Shown here: one piece after another, positions 1 through 7,625 of the stretch
How positions within the stretch are numbered: position 1 is the first letter of the stretch
How the letters are laid out: every line of letters starts with the position of its first letter
Assembly: GCA_035498715.1 (NCBI GenBank)
Contig: DATJZV010000129.1
Coordinates: forward strand, 1-12,871
DNA: 12,871 bases
From: DASPSR01 sp035498715
GTDB taxonomy: Bacteria > Nitrospirota > UBA9217
Direction: 5' to 3'
The notes under the pieces: generated by a model
Databases searched by the model: none
Seen by the model: the letters and a program-made list of their open reading frames with translations, nothing else
Told to the model about the DNA's origin: nothing
Program-made: the position numbers and the translations under genes

Positions 1-446
1 AAAGGACCGCCCGCAAAATCACTCCCTGCTGTTTTTGTTCCGGTAATGACGCCGCCCAGGATCAAACCCTGTCCTGCCACTGCAGCAAGACTTCCAAGGA
101 AGAACGCTCTGTCCCAGATATGTTTCCGCGTGGCGTGTATCCGGAACTCAAAGGACACACCGCGGAAGATCAGGCCATAGAGAAGCATAAAGAGAGGGAT
201 ATACAGGGCGCTGAACAGCACTCCATACATCAGCGGGAAGGCCACAAGCAGGATGCCTCCGCCGAAAACGAGCCAGGTCTGATTCGCGTCCCAGACGGGT
301 GCGATGGTGTTCATCAACGTGTCGCGCTCTTCCTCATCATGGGTGAACGGGAACAGGAGAGCGATCCCGAGCCCGAAGCCGTCCAGGATGACGTAGAGGA
401 TCACACTAAGACCCAGAAGAGCGATCCAGATAGAGACGATTGCCAT
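1..446 (-). CDS. cydB: Cytochrome bd-type quinol oxidase subunit II (CydB/CioB-like), 3' end beyond window
   Basis: This is the second membrane subunit of cytochrome bd oxidase, which oxidises quinol and reduces O2 to water in the inner membrane. Only the first 148 codons are in the window; the gene runs off the left edge. Start ATG 446-444 is preceded by GGAG with a 6-nt spacer. The translation has a first hydrophobic helix ending in LDGFGLG (residues 21-27), then the family signature IAPVWDANQTWLV (residues 48-60), then several hydrophobic segments and FRGVSFEFR, all typical of CydB/CioB. Asp53 in PVWDAN matches the conserved Asp58 region of E. coli CydB. The Asp that usually completes DGFD is Gly25 here, an unusual substitution. 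It lies 141 nt downstream of cydA on the same strand and is probably cotranscribed with it. The family call is very secure. Confidence 0.95.
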   Translation of the reverse strand, partial: MAIVSIWIALLGLSVILYVILDGFGLGIALLFPFTHDEEERDTLMNTIAPVWDANQTWLVFGGGILLVAFPLMYGVLFSALYIPLFMLLYGLIFRGVSFEFRIHATRKHIWDRAFFLGSLAAVAGQGLILGGVITGTKTAGSDFAGGP

Positions 447-587
447 AAATCACTCCAAAGATTTTTTACCGTGGAAGCGCCGAGCGATCCACTGTTCCCC
501 GGATAACAGGGATCAAGGATGCCAACCCTGAATTCTGCATCATCTTCTCTCTGTGACTCGTCCGGCACCGCCTTTTGAGCTTCCCTC

Positions 588-1973
588 CTAGACGTTTGCC
601 ATCCGATCATGATCTTGTAAAGGCAGCATCCCTGCCGGTAGCTGTACCGCCGGGATCGGGCTCGACATGTCCGGTCCTCGTCCGATGGTCCTGAGGACGT
701 AGTATGAGTAGACGGACCCTATCGCCGCGAAGATGACGAGAAAGAGACTGAGCGACCAGATCACATTGCCCGGCGCGATTGGTGAAACACCTTCGGCCGT
801 TCTCATAAGACCATAAACGAGCCAGGGCTGGCGGCCCGCTTCGGTCGTTATCCATCCAGTCAGGACAGCAAGAAAACCGAGGGGATGGACGATTAAAAGC
901 GTCCAGAGAAATGGGCGGTACTCGGAGAGCCTCCCCTGTCTCCAAAGGAAGAGTCCCCAGACCATCACGAGGAGCAGGAGCGTTCCTATGCCTGCCATGA
1001 CGCGGAATGTCAGGAACACAACAGGAACGCTGGGGCGGTTCTCGCGCGGGAAATCTCGGAGCCCTGGGACCTGGCCATGAAGAGTGTGAGTGGCCAGGAG
1101 ACTCAGCCCGTTCGGAATGGAGATCTCAAAAGCATTTCGCTCCGCCTTCATATCAGGAAAGGCCACAATGGCAAAGGGTGCGCCCCCTTCCGTGTTCTTC
1201 TCCCAATGGGCTTCAATCGCTGCCAGCTTGGCAGGCTGATGATGAAAGACCATCCCGCCGCTCTGATCGCCGATGAACATCTGGACCGGGGCGAACAGGG
1301 CTGCCATGATGAGTGCGATCATGAGCGAACGTCGAAAAAGGGCTCTGTAGCTGCCTTTCAAGAGATAGTATGCGCTGACACCGGCAACGACAAAAGCAGA
1401 AGTCTCGAGCGCTGCCGTGCTCATATGAAGCATGCGCACGACCGTGGAAGGATTAAAGATCGCCGCGTGGAAATCCGTGACCATGAACTTTCCATCGATC
1501 AGACGGTAACCGGCCGGGGTCTGCATCCATGAATTCGCAGCAATGATCCAGAAGGAAGAGAGAATGGTCCCCATTGACACGAGCGAGGTAGCGAGAAAAT
1601 GCATGCTGCGGTTTACCCTGCTCCATCCGAACAACATGATGCCGAGGAAGCCGGACTCGAGAAAGAAAGCGGTCATGACCTCGAATGCCATGAGAGGGGC
1701 CATGACGTTACTGATCGCTTGGGTGAAGCGGGAGAAATTGGTACCGAATTCAAATTCCAGCACGATCCCGGTGACGACCCCGACGCCGAAATTGATGGCA
1801 AAGAACTTCACCCAATAACGATACATGCGGTAATACAGTTCCTCCTTCGTCCGTATCCAAAGGAACTCAACGACTACAAGAAAAACGGAGAGACCTATGG
1901 TCAATGTGGGAAAGAGGATATGGAAAAGGGTCGTGACGGCAAACTGTATTCGTGAGAGCAGAATGGCGTCCAT
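588..1973 (-). CDS. cydA: Cytochrome bd-type quinol oxidase subunit I, short Q-loop (CioA-like)
   Basis: This is the heme-bearing catalytic subunit of cytochrome bd oxidase (461 aa), an integral membrane quinol:O2 oxidoreductase. I chose ATG 1973-1971 (protein begins MDAILLSRIQFA) because GAGG lies 8 nt upstream and the alignment with E. coli CydA begins here; an ATG at 2003 would add ten non-homologous residues. Visible ligands and key residues are His18 and His183 (E. coli His19 and His186), Met326 (E. coli Met393), Glu98 and Glu106 (E. coli Glu99 and Glu107), and GRQPW at 380-384. The Met equivalent comes about 67 residues earlier than in E. coli, so the C-terminal part of the periplasmic Q-loop is missing. 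That is the short-loop, cyanide-insensitive CioA type. Cyanide tolerance itself is inference. It lies downstream of the act cluster on the same strand, across a 284-bp gap. Confidence 0.97.
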   Translation of the reverse strand: MDAILLSRIQFAVTTLFHILFPTLTIGLSVFLVVVEFLWIRTKEELYYRMYRYWVKFFAINFGVGVVTGIVLEFEFGTNFSRFTQAISNVMAPLMAFEVMTAFFLESGFLGIMLFGWSRVNRSMHFLATSLVSMGTILSSFWIIAANSWMQTPAGYRLIDGKFMVTDFHAAIFNPSTVVRMLHMSTAALETSAFVVAGVSAYYLLKGSYRALFRRSLMIALIMAALFAPVQMFIGDQSGGMVFHHQPAKLAAIEAHWEKNTEGGAPFAIVAFPDMKAERNAFEISIPNGLSLLATHTLHGQVPGLRDFPRENRPSVPVVFLTFRVMAGIGTLLLLVMVWGLFLWRQGRLSEYRPFLWTLLIVHPLGFLAVLTGWITTEAGRQPWLVYGLMRTAEGVSPIAPGNVIWSLSLFLVIFAAIGSVYSYYVLRTIGRGPDMSSPIPAVQLPAGMLPLQDHDRMANV

Positions 1974-2234
1974 AAGAATGCCTCGGTCCGGGGCAGAGAT
2001 CACCCGATCAGAAGACCATGACCTGTGACACTGAAAAACATGAAGAAGCCACGATTTTCACTGTTAAGTTATTGGTTTAATTTATATGATAAACAAACAG
2101 AGCAAACCCGCCAAAGAATTGTCTTGTACTAGTATAGCAGAGTCCGTATCCCGCGAGTTGCTTGGGGAACCTCTCTTCATGCAGCGTTGCTCCGGTTGGA
2201 CGGCTTGCTCATTTGTCCGAGTGTGAACAGAACA
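1974..2234 (-). promoter_or_regulatory. AT-rich upstream region of cydAB, probable promoter region
   Basis: No gene is supported between cydA and the hairpin behind actE. Reading toward cydA, the centre is markedly AT-rich. A -10-like TATACT lies at 2136-2131, but no convincing -35 is found 16-18 bp upstream. An interrupted inverted repeat GTTTA/TAAAC (arms 2075-2079 and 2090-2094, 10-bp spacer) could be an operator. I found no clear FNR site (TTGAT-N4-ATCAA). A promoter for cydAB is expected here because of the preceding terminator-like hairpin, but its exact position cannot be fixed. Confidence 0.4.
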
Positions 2235-2254
2235 GGCCGGCGAAATCGCCGGCC
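2235..2254 (-). terminator. GC-rich hairpin behind actE, probable terminator
   Basis: A perfect 9-bp inverted repeat (GGCCGGCGA at 2235-2243 and its complement at 2246-2254) with a 2-nt centre starts 3 nt past the actE stop codon. Read on the minus strand, it is followed by the moderately T-rich TGTTCTGTTC. The stem is strong but the U-tract is imperfect, so termination may be partial and some read-through into cydAB is possible. Confidence 0.6.
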
Positions 2255-2257
2255 CTT

Positions 2258-2716
2258 TCATTTGCGGGTGCGCAGAAAATTGACCAGACTCCATCGCTCT
2301 TCCGGCACGAGTTTATCCTTGAAAACGGGCATGCGGCCGAATCCGAAGGTGATTGCCTTGAAAATAGTCGAGTCGCTCAGACCCTGCACCATGTCATGGT
2401 CGAGTCCGGGCGGCGGGGGAACAAGCTTTTTCCCGACCGGACCGCGTTCCGCCGAGGTCTGGCCGTGGCACAGGGCGCAATTGATGTCGAAGAGCGCCTT
2501 GCCCCGGGCCACGGATTCCGGCGTCGCAGCGATGGGATTTCGCAGCTCTGATTCCTGCGAGACGAGCTCTTTGCCGGATACGGGCACAGAACCGGCAGGC
2601 GGGGAAAGGACCGGTGCTTTGTACGGTTTATAGGTTTGCTGATCGTCCATCCAGATCGCAGCCATCAGCAAAGGCGCCGCAGCCAGGACAGCAAGTGCAA
2701 TAAAGGATCTCTTCAT
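2258..2716 (-). CDS. actE: ActE-like monoheme cytochrome c of Alternative Complex III
   Basis: This 152-aa class I cytochrome c has an N-terminal hydrophobic signal or anchor (residues 3-21), one heme site CALCH (Cys80, Cys83, His84) and a likely axial Met129 in FGRMP. The segment after the signal (MDDQQTYKPYKAP, residues 23-35) matches the M-x-x-Q-P-x-Y-x-P-L region characteristic of ActE, so this is more than a generic cytochrome. ActE is the periplasmic electron-transfer subunit of ACIII. Many family members carry a lipobox Cys; none is present here, so it is either cleaved or held by an uncleaved helix. The start overlaps the actD stop as ATGA, indicating translational coupling. It is the last gene of the act cluster, ending 3 nt before a terminator-like hairpin. 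Confidence 0.9.
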   Translation of the reverse strand: MKRSFIALAVLAAAPLLMAAIWMDDQQTYKPYKAPVLSPPAGSVPVSGKELVSQESELRNPIAATPESVARGKALFDINCALCHGQTSAERGPVGKKLVPPPPGLDHDMVQGLSDSTIFKAITFGFGRMPVFKDKLVPEERWSLVNFLRTRK

Positions 2717-3222
2717 GGCGTCTCCTCTCTCGTAATGCGGAGAGCGCCGGATTCCTTCAGGAGGGATTCTGCCCGGTTTGTCTGGTCTCCCGCAGAGACG
2801 GACACGCTGATGCCGATGAATCCGTCGGCTATAGCGGGATCGTAGGGCCGCTCTTTTCTGGGCGGGAGCTTCATTTCCACGAACATGCCCACGATGGCCC
2901 CAAGCATGGAGAAGAGCATGGTAAGCTCGTACGTGACGATGCCCGTCGGGAAATACGCGATGATCGGCTTGTCGCCGGTCTGCACGGGGTACACATAGGC
3001 AGTGCCGGCTGCCAAAAGGAAACCGGCGCAGGCGCCGAAAATTCCTCCGGCCATGGACATCCAGCGGAACCAGGTGCGCTGGTCGGTCTTGACGATGACC
3101 CCGTCGGGATAGGGCGCGGACGTGAGCGAGGTGATGGTCTCCTCGGAAAACCCGGCCTTCACTAGGCCGTCCACTGCCCTGGTCGCGGTCTCAACATCCT
3201 TGAAAATCCCCAGCGTCTCCAT
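2713..3222 (-). CDS. actD: ActD-like DUF3341 membrane subunit of Alternative Complex III
   Basis: This 169-aa protein belongs to the DUF3341/ActD family. A soluble N-terminal domain of about 50 residues (ETLGIFKDVETATRAVDGL, resembling a small ferredoxin-like fold) is followed by two predicted membrane helices at about 54-80 and 91-117, with the family hallmark FPTGIVTYELTML between and within them, and a short C-terminal domain. ActD is a structural subunit of ACIII without cofactors. Start ATG 3222 has AGGAG 7 nt upstream. The stop overlaps the actE start by 4 nt, and actC ends 41 nt upstream. Its position between actC and actE is the standard ACIII gene order. Confidence 0.92.
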   Translation of the reverse strand: METLGIFKDVETATRAVDGLVKAGFSEETITSLTSAPYPDGVIVKTDQRTWFRWMSMAGGIFGACAGFLLAAGTAYVYPVQTGDKPIIAYFPTGIVTYELTMLFSMLGAIVGMFVEMKLPPRKERPYDPAIADGFIGISVSVSAGDQTNRAESLLKESGALRITREETP

Positions 3223-3263
3223 CGTTCAACTCCTTCTCCGTGATCCTCTGTTCCGCATTCGCC

Positions 3264-4637
3264 CTACTCCTCTTCCGAGATCGTATGCACCTCTGTCCGG
3301 CCGAGTCTGATATCGGAATGGCGTACCCCGAGTTCGCGCACATCGGTCACCGCCACCATCGGGAAGAACTTAGCGAAGAGCACGTACATGAGCGTGAACC
3401 CGCAAAAAGCGGCCGCGGTGACGGAAAGCTCCACCCACGAGGGCGAGTAGCTGCCCCAGATGAAGGGCATATTCTTGTGGGAGAGCGACGGCACAATAAT
3501 GAGATAGCGCTCGATGAACATGGCGATATTGATGAGGACCGTGATCACGAGCATCGCTTTTACCGAGCGCCTGATCTTCTTGAAACAGAGGGCAAAAATC
3601 GGCAGCACCGCGTTGCTGATAAGCATGAGGATCAGGAACGGCGTGTACTTGCCCGCCATGAAGCTCCAGACCTCCCATTCGATCGGCTCATGGGCGTACC
3701 AGGTTGTCTGGACCTCGACAAAATAGGCGTATGCCCAGAGCAGGCAGATGACCAGCAGGAGTTTACCCATATTATCAAAGTGGAGCGGGGTGAGATACTC
3801 CTCCAGATGAAAGACCCGGCGGATGATGATCATGAGCGTGATGACCGCGGCAACGCCGGAGGTGATCGCGCCGATCACGAAGTAAGGGGGAAAGATGGTG
3901 CTGTGCCAGCCAGGGACCACCGTGACGGAGAAATCCCAGGCAACGATCGAATGCACCGAGACGGCCACCGGGATGATAAGGGCAGCCATCAATGTCGAGG
4001 CCTTGCGGAACACCACCCACTCGCGGGCCGTTCCCCGCCACCCCATGGCGAGGATGGCATAGATCTTTTTTCGCCAGCCCGAAGCGCGGTCGCGGACAAC
4101 GGCAAGATCGGGGAGCATTCCCAGGTAGAGAAAGAGGCTGCTGCCGATGATATAGGTCGTGATGGCCGTGGCGTCCCATAAAAGCGGAGACCGGAAATTC
4201 GGCCAGAGTCCCCGCTGATTGGGATAGGGCATGAAATAGTAGACGACCCAGTTGCGGCCCAGATGTATGACGGGGAAGAGGCCGGCGACTGTGATGCTGA
4301 ACACCGTCATCGCTTCGGCAGCGCGAAGGATCGGCCTGCGCCAGTTGGCCTGGGAGAGGCGCAGGATGGCTGAGACCATCGTTCCGGAATGGGAAAGGCC
4401 GACCCAGAACACGAAGTTGGCGATATAGATGCCCCACATGACCGGACGGTCCAGGCCCGTCACACTGAGGTCGGTCATCATCTGGTAGGTGAAGGCGGAG
4501 ATTCCCCAGGCAACAACCGCGCCAAGGAAGAAAGCGAGCCCGTACCACCGCCAGGTCGGCGTGCGCATGGAGGAGAGCATCTCGTCGTTCAACTGTACGG
4601 CACTTTTTGCGGCGAGTGCATGCTCGGGCTCAGACAT
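3264..4637 (-). CDS. actC: ActC-like NrfD/PsrC-family quinol-binding membrane subunit of Alternative Complex III
   Basis: This 457-aa polytopic membrane protein of the NrfD/PsrC superfamily has about ten hydrophobic helices. The stretch NFVFWVGLSHSGTMVSAILR (residues 74-93) is very close to the ActC signature FW-I-G-I-x-H-A-G-T-x-I-S-A. In ACIII this subunit binds menaquinol and passes electrons to the Fe-S subunit. The open frame extends to an ATG at 4736, but I place the start at 4637 (MSEPEHALAAKSA). There GGAGGAGG lies 8 nt upstream, the family homology begins, and the 99-nt longer version would run deep into actB2. With this start, the genes overlap by 8 nt and the ribosome binding site is encoded inside the last codons of actB2 (KGGGREHV). 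Confidence 0.94.
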   Translation of the reverse strand: MSEPEHALAAKSAVQLNDEMLSSMRTPTWRWYGLAFFLGAVVAWGISAFTYQMMTDLSVTGLDRPVMWGIYIANFVFWVGLSHSGTMVSAILRLSQANWRRPILRAAEAMTVFSITVAGLFPVIHLGRNWVVYYFMPYPNQRGLWPNFRSPLLWDATAITTYIIGSSLFLYLGMLPDLAVVRDRASGWRKKIYAILAMGWRGTAREWVVFRKASTLMAALIIPVAVSVHSIVAWDFSVTVVPGWHSTIFPPYFVIGAITSGVAAVITLMIIIRRVFHLEEYLTPLHFDNMGKLLLVICLLWAYAYFVEVQTTWYAHEPIEWEVWSFMAGKYTPFLILMLISNAVLPIFALCFKKIRRSVKAMLVITVLINIAMFIERYLIIVPSLSHKNMPFIWGSYSPSWVELSVTAAAFCGFTLMYVLFAKFFPMVAVTDVRELGVRHSDIRLGRTEVHTISEEE

Positions 4638-5349
4638 GTTCGCGCCCTCCTCCCTTGAGATAGTAGATCGAAGGATGAGTGCCCAGGTTCTCCAGGAGCC
4701 GGAACCGCCGGGGACTTCGGGACAGCCGGGAGACACGGCTCCGCGGGTCAGCTATATTCCCGAAGACCATTGCCTCGGTCGGGCACGTCTGCACGCAGGC
4801 CGGCTGCACCTCTCCGTCCTTGATCATTCGTCCTTCCGCCTTTGCATCTTCCTTGACCCGGCGAATGCGCTGGATGCAGAAGGAACACTTTTCCATCACC
4901 CCGCGGCTGCGTACAGTGATGTCGGGGCTTAACTGGTTTTCGAGGGGTGACGGCCAGGCGTGCTCATGATCGTGAAAATTAAAGACACGGACGGCATAGG
5001 GGCAGTTGTTGCCGCAGTAACGGGTACCGACGCAGCGGTTGTATACCTGGCCGTTCAAGCCATCCGGGTTGTGGTAGCTGGCATAAACCGGACAGACCGG
5101 CTCGCAGGGAGCGTCGTGGCAGTGCTGGCAGAGCACGGGCAGGAAGCGCACCCGGATGTCGGGGTACTCGCCAACCCAGAACCGCTCGATCCTGAGCCAG
5201 TGCATGTTACGGCCTTCAGCGATCTCCTTTTTCTCGCAGATGGCCACATTGTTTTCCGCCTGGCACGCGACCACGCAGGCGCCGCAGCCGGTGCAGCGGT
5301 CGAGATCGATCACCATTCCCCACTTATAGGGGCTCGTGATTTTTTCCAT
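4630..5349 (-). CDS. actB2: ActB2-type periplasmic Fe-S subunit of Alternative Complex III (4 clusters)
   Basis: This 239-aa ferredoxin-like subunit corresponds to the C-terminal half of canonical ActB. Four Cys motifs are visible: C19-x2-C22-x2-C25-x3-C29; C74-x2-C77-x4-C82-x3-C86; CVGTRYCGNNC with Cys106, Cys112 and Cys116; and C155-x2-C158 with C175-x3-C179. In the third motif the second Cys is Thr109, giving 15 ligands in total. That predicts three [4Fe-4S] and one [3Fe-4S], the composition known for ACIII ActB. It should wire quinol oxidation at ActC to the cytochrome subunits. No signal peptide is visible, so export probably occurs with the Tat-dependent ActB1 partner (inference from related complexes). 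The ATG at 5349 has GGAAGGA 9 nt upstream. It follows actB1 after 67 nt and overlaps actC by 8 nt. Confidence 0.93.
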   Translation of the reverse strand: MEKITSPYKWGMVIDLDRCTGCGACVVACQAENNVAICEKKEIAEGRNMHWLRIERFWVGEYPDIRVRFLPVLCQHCHDAPCEPVCPVYASYHNPDGLNGQVYNRCVGTRYCGNNCPYAVRVFNFHDHEHAWPSPLENQLSPDITVRSRGVMEKCSFCIQRIRRVKEDAKAEGRMIKDGEVQPACVQTCPTEAMVFGNIADPRSRVSRLSRSPRRFRLLENLGTHPSIYYLKGGGREHV

Positions 5350-5416
5350 GGCATGAGATCCTTCCAGTCTTATAACTGCGTCTTATACCTAGCCTTGATG
5401 CCTTCGTAAAATCTCG

Positions 5417-7615
5417 TCATATCTCTATCAAGTCGCTCCGGTAGCTCCCCTGCGGATGACCGGCTGTGACCAATTCCCCCTTCTCCGAAATCCGGGTCAC
5501 TCTAACGCGCGTTGCATTCCACGCTGGTTGGGCGGCAGATTCTTCCCCGGAAATTGCCAAAAGCTGGAGCGGGTTCGCTCCCCGCCCCTTGGCATAGCGC
5601 CCCATATCGCGGTGCCCCTGCCCCAGCGGGATCGCCACCATGTCGGGACGGATGCCGGGGTAAATCACGGCCGGCACGCGCAGGGAGCCTTGAGGCGAAG
5701 TGACCTCGACCAGATCGCCAAAATTGATCCCGAGCTCGGCAGCGGTCTTTGGGTTAATCTCGACCCAGCTTCCCCAGACCGCTGTGGTCATCGGGTCAGG
5801 AAGCTGCTGGAGCCAGGGAAGCGGAGCGCCCCGGCCGTCAAAAAAGGCCGTCGAGGGATATACTGAAAGATGGAGGGGAAATTCCTTTTCATTCCCCGTA
5901 AAATGCGGTTTAGCGGGTTCGGGAATTTTCGCGCCTCCCGACCACTTGTAATCTTTGATCTGGCCGGTGACTGTTTTGAAGATCCCCCCCTTGCGAAGGA
6001 GGTCTACCCACGCAGCTTCGAAGTCAGCGCTGCCTGATACAGCGACATGCTTTCTCACACTAGCCCGCAGCATTTCCAAATAGGACGGGTAGGGAAATGC
6101 CGCTTTCATCTCCCCGCCCAGCTCACTCGCCGCAGTCATCAGCACCTCGGGGAACTGGCGCGTATCGAACACGGGCATCACCACGGGCTGCATGAGACCG
6201 ATGACCCCTTCCCGCGTTCCGGCCATCGGGATCACGTCTCCCCAGCTTTCCAGAGCTGCGTGGTCCGGCAAGACCAGATCAGCCATCAGGGCTGTATCAT
6301 CGAGAAGCGAGGAGAAGCTGACAACATACGGAACTTTTGCCAGCGCTTCCTGGAAGCCCGTGGCAGGCGGGATGGAATGGACCGGGTCGCCATAGATCAT
6401 GGCCATCCGCATCTGGTTTCCGCGCATTTTTTTGACAAGAGAAATAAGTTCGTCAAATGAATTCGTCGGGCCGTCAGGGGACCCGGCGTCCGGAAAGACC
6501 CCGCCGGGCCTGTTCAGGTTCCCCGCGAGCACGTTGAGCATTTGGACGGCGCGAATCGCGTCGGGCCCGTTGCTCTGGAAGGCGACGGACTCCCCTGCCA
6601 TGGCCAGCGCAGGACGCGTCAAAGCGAACTCCCGGGCCACCTCGGTGATGGCTGTTTGAGAAAGACCGGTCTCCTCCGCCACCCGGGGAAGATCGTACAA
6701 CCTGAGTCCCCTGAGCAGCTCGTCTGCATGGAGCCCGTTCGTTGCAAGGGAAGCTTTGTCGTAAAGCGACTCTGCCAGAATAAGCCGGGCCATGCCGAGG
6801 GCCAGCACTCCCTCACTGCCCGGTCTTGCCGGCATCCAGCGATCAGCCGATGCGGCGGTCAGCGACATCCGGCCGCCAACGTAGGTGAAGTGGCCGCGGA
6901 CCGTGTCACGGGCCTGGCGCATTTTGCCGAAAGCGTAACCGTACTGCACGGGAGACAAGTGGCTTTCCACAATATCAGCGCCGAAACTGAGCAAGTACCG
7001 GGTCTCAGCCACGTCGTAAAAGGGGAGGGTCACTTGCCCAAAGCTTCGAAGGTCAGCCAGACGCAGCCAGCCGGGACTGAGCAGCTCATAGGAAAGATGA
7101 AGAGGCGAGCCGAAGGAATGCATGAAACGCGTTGTCAGCTCCGCGAGGGTACCCCGGAGCTCCGGCGTCAGCAACGCCAGGCTGCCCGGGGACCCTTCCT
7201 GCTTCAGGGCCTTGAGATTGCTCGTCAGGAGGTCCAGTCCCTCTGCCCAAGAAATCTTCGTGAATTTTCCGGAACCGCGTTCCCCCGTCCGCTTGAGCGG
7301 CTGTGTTACCCGATCGGGATGGTATAACTCCTGCAAAATGGCCTGCCCGCGGGCGCACAGTTTCCCCCTGTTGACTGGGTGGAGAGGGTTCCCCTCGATC
7401 TTCTTGGCCCGCCCCTCGGACACCCTGGCCAGGATGCCGCAGCCTGCTGGACAGAATCGGCAACTGCTGGCATAATAATCGGCCCTCCCTGGAGTCACCC
7501 CTTCGTCAGGCGGAATAAGGTAGGGGATCAACTTCTCGTTAGCGGACTTGCACCCTGCCAAAAAAGCACCGGCTGCCGTTATGCCGCTCAGCTGCAAAAA
7601 AGTTCTGCGATCCAT
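5417..7615 (-). CDS. actB1: ActB1-type molybdopterin-oxidoreductase-like subunit of Alternative Complex III, Tat signal and lipobox
   Basis: This 732-aa protein has the fold of the DMSO reductase/PsrA superfamily. The N-terminus MDRRTFLQLSG is a Tat signal, followed by the lipobox LAGC (Cys22), so it is probably a Tat-exported lipoprotein. An N-terminal [4Fe-4S]-type motif is intact: C52-x2-C55-x3-C59 plus Cys87 in KLCARG. The region that normally carries the Mo-coordinating Cys/Sec (FGSPLHLSYELLSPGW and onward) has no Cys. Later segments match ActB strongly: YGDPVHSIPPATGFQEAL, VSFSSLLDDTALMADLVLPD, LESWGD, and C-terminal GQGHRDMGRYAKGRGANP. In characterised ACIII this domain holds no molybdenum and is structural. 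ActB1 and ActB2 are usually one chain of about 1000 aa, but here they are separate genes. ATG 7615 has GAGGGAA 5 nt upstream, 10 nt after the actA stop. Confidence 0.92.
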   Translation of the reverse strand: MDRRTFLQLSGITAAGAFLAGCKSANEKLIPYLIPPDEGVTPGRADYYASSCRFCPAGCGILARVSEGRAKKIEGNPLHPVNRGKLCARGQAILQELYHPDRVTQPLKRTGERGSGKFTKISWAEGLDLLTSNLKALKQEGSPGSLALLTPELRGTLAELTTRFMHSFGSPLHLSYELLSPGWLRLADLRSFGQVTLPFYDVAETRYLLSFGADIVESHLSPVQYGYAFGKMRQARDTVRGHFTYVGGRMSLTAASADRWMPARPGSEGVLALGMARLILAESLYDKASLATNGLHADELLRGLRLYDLPRVAEETGLSQTAITEVAREFALTRPALAMAGESVAFQSNGPDAIRAVQMLNVLAGNLNRPGGVFPDAGSPDGPTNSFDELISLVKKMRGNQMRMAMIYGDPVHSIPPATGFQEALAKVPYVVSFSSLLDDTALMADLVLPDHAALESWGDVIPMAGTREGVIGLMQPVVMPVFDTRQFPEVLMTAASELGGEMKAAFPYPSYLEMLRASVRKHVAVSGSADFEAAWVDLLRKGGIFKTVTGQIKDYKWSGGAKIPEPAKPHFTGNEKEFPLHLSVYPSTAFFDGRGAPLPWLQQLPDPMTTAVWGSWVEINPKTAAELGINFGDLVEVTSPQGSLRVPAVIYPGIRPDMVAIPLGQGHRDMGRYAKGRGANPLQLLAISGEESAAQPAWNATRVRVTRISEKGELVTAGHPQGSYRSDLIEI

Positions 7616-7625
7616 ACGGGTTCCC

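Noticed and set aside
2071..2100. FNR or Rex operator upstream of cydA
   Set aside because: The inverted repeat GTTTA/TAAAC does not fit the spacing or half-site of either regulator well enough to name it.
3240..4181. Long plus-strand open frame (313 codons) rich in His, Asp and Arg
   Set aside because: It lies antisense to actC; the composition is what the reverse complement of a membrane protein gives. No ribosome binding site or recognisable domain.
3775..4548. Minus-strand open frame of 257 codons inside actC
   Set aside because: Another frame of actC, rich in His, Arg and Pro; actC itself has clear family motifs through this region.
4638..4736. N-terminal extension of actC to an upstream ATG at 4736
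   Set aside because: It would overlap actB2 by over 100 nt with no ribosome binding site; the start at 4637 has a strong site and matches family length.
6542..7327. Plus-strand open frame of 261 codons
   Set aside because: It lies antisense to actB1, whose homology is unambiguous across this stretch. No start signal and no domain seen.
5417..7615. actB1 as a catalytic molybdenum oxidoreductase such as polysulfide or thiosulfate reductase
   Set aside because: No Mo-ligand Cys is visible, and the ActB-specific motifs and neighbours ActA, ActC, ActD and ActE fit ACIII better.
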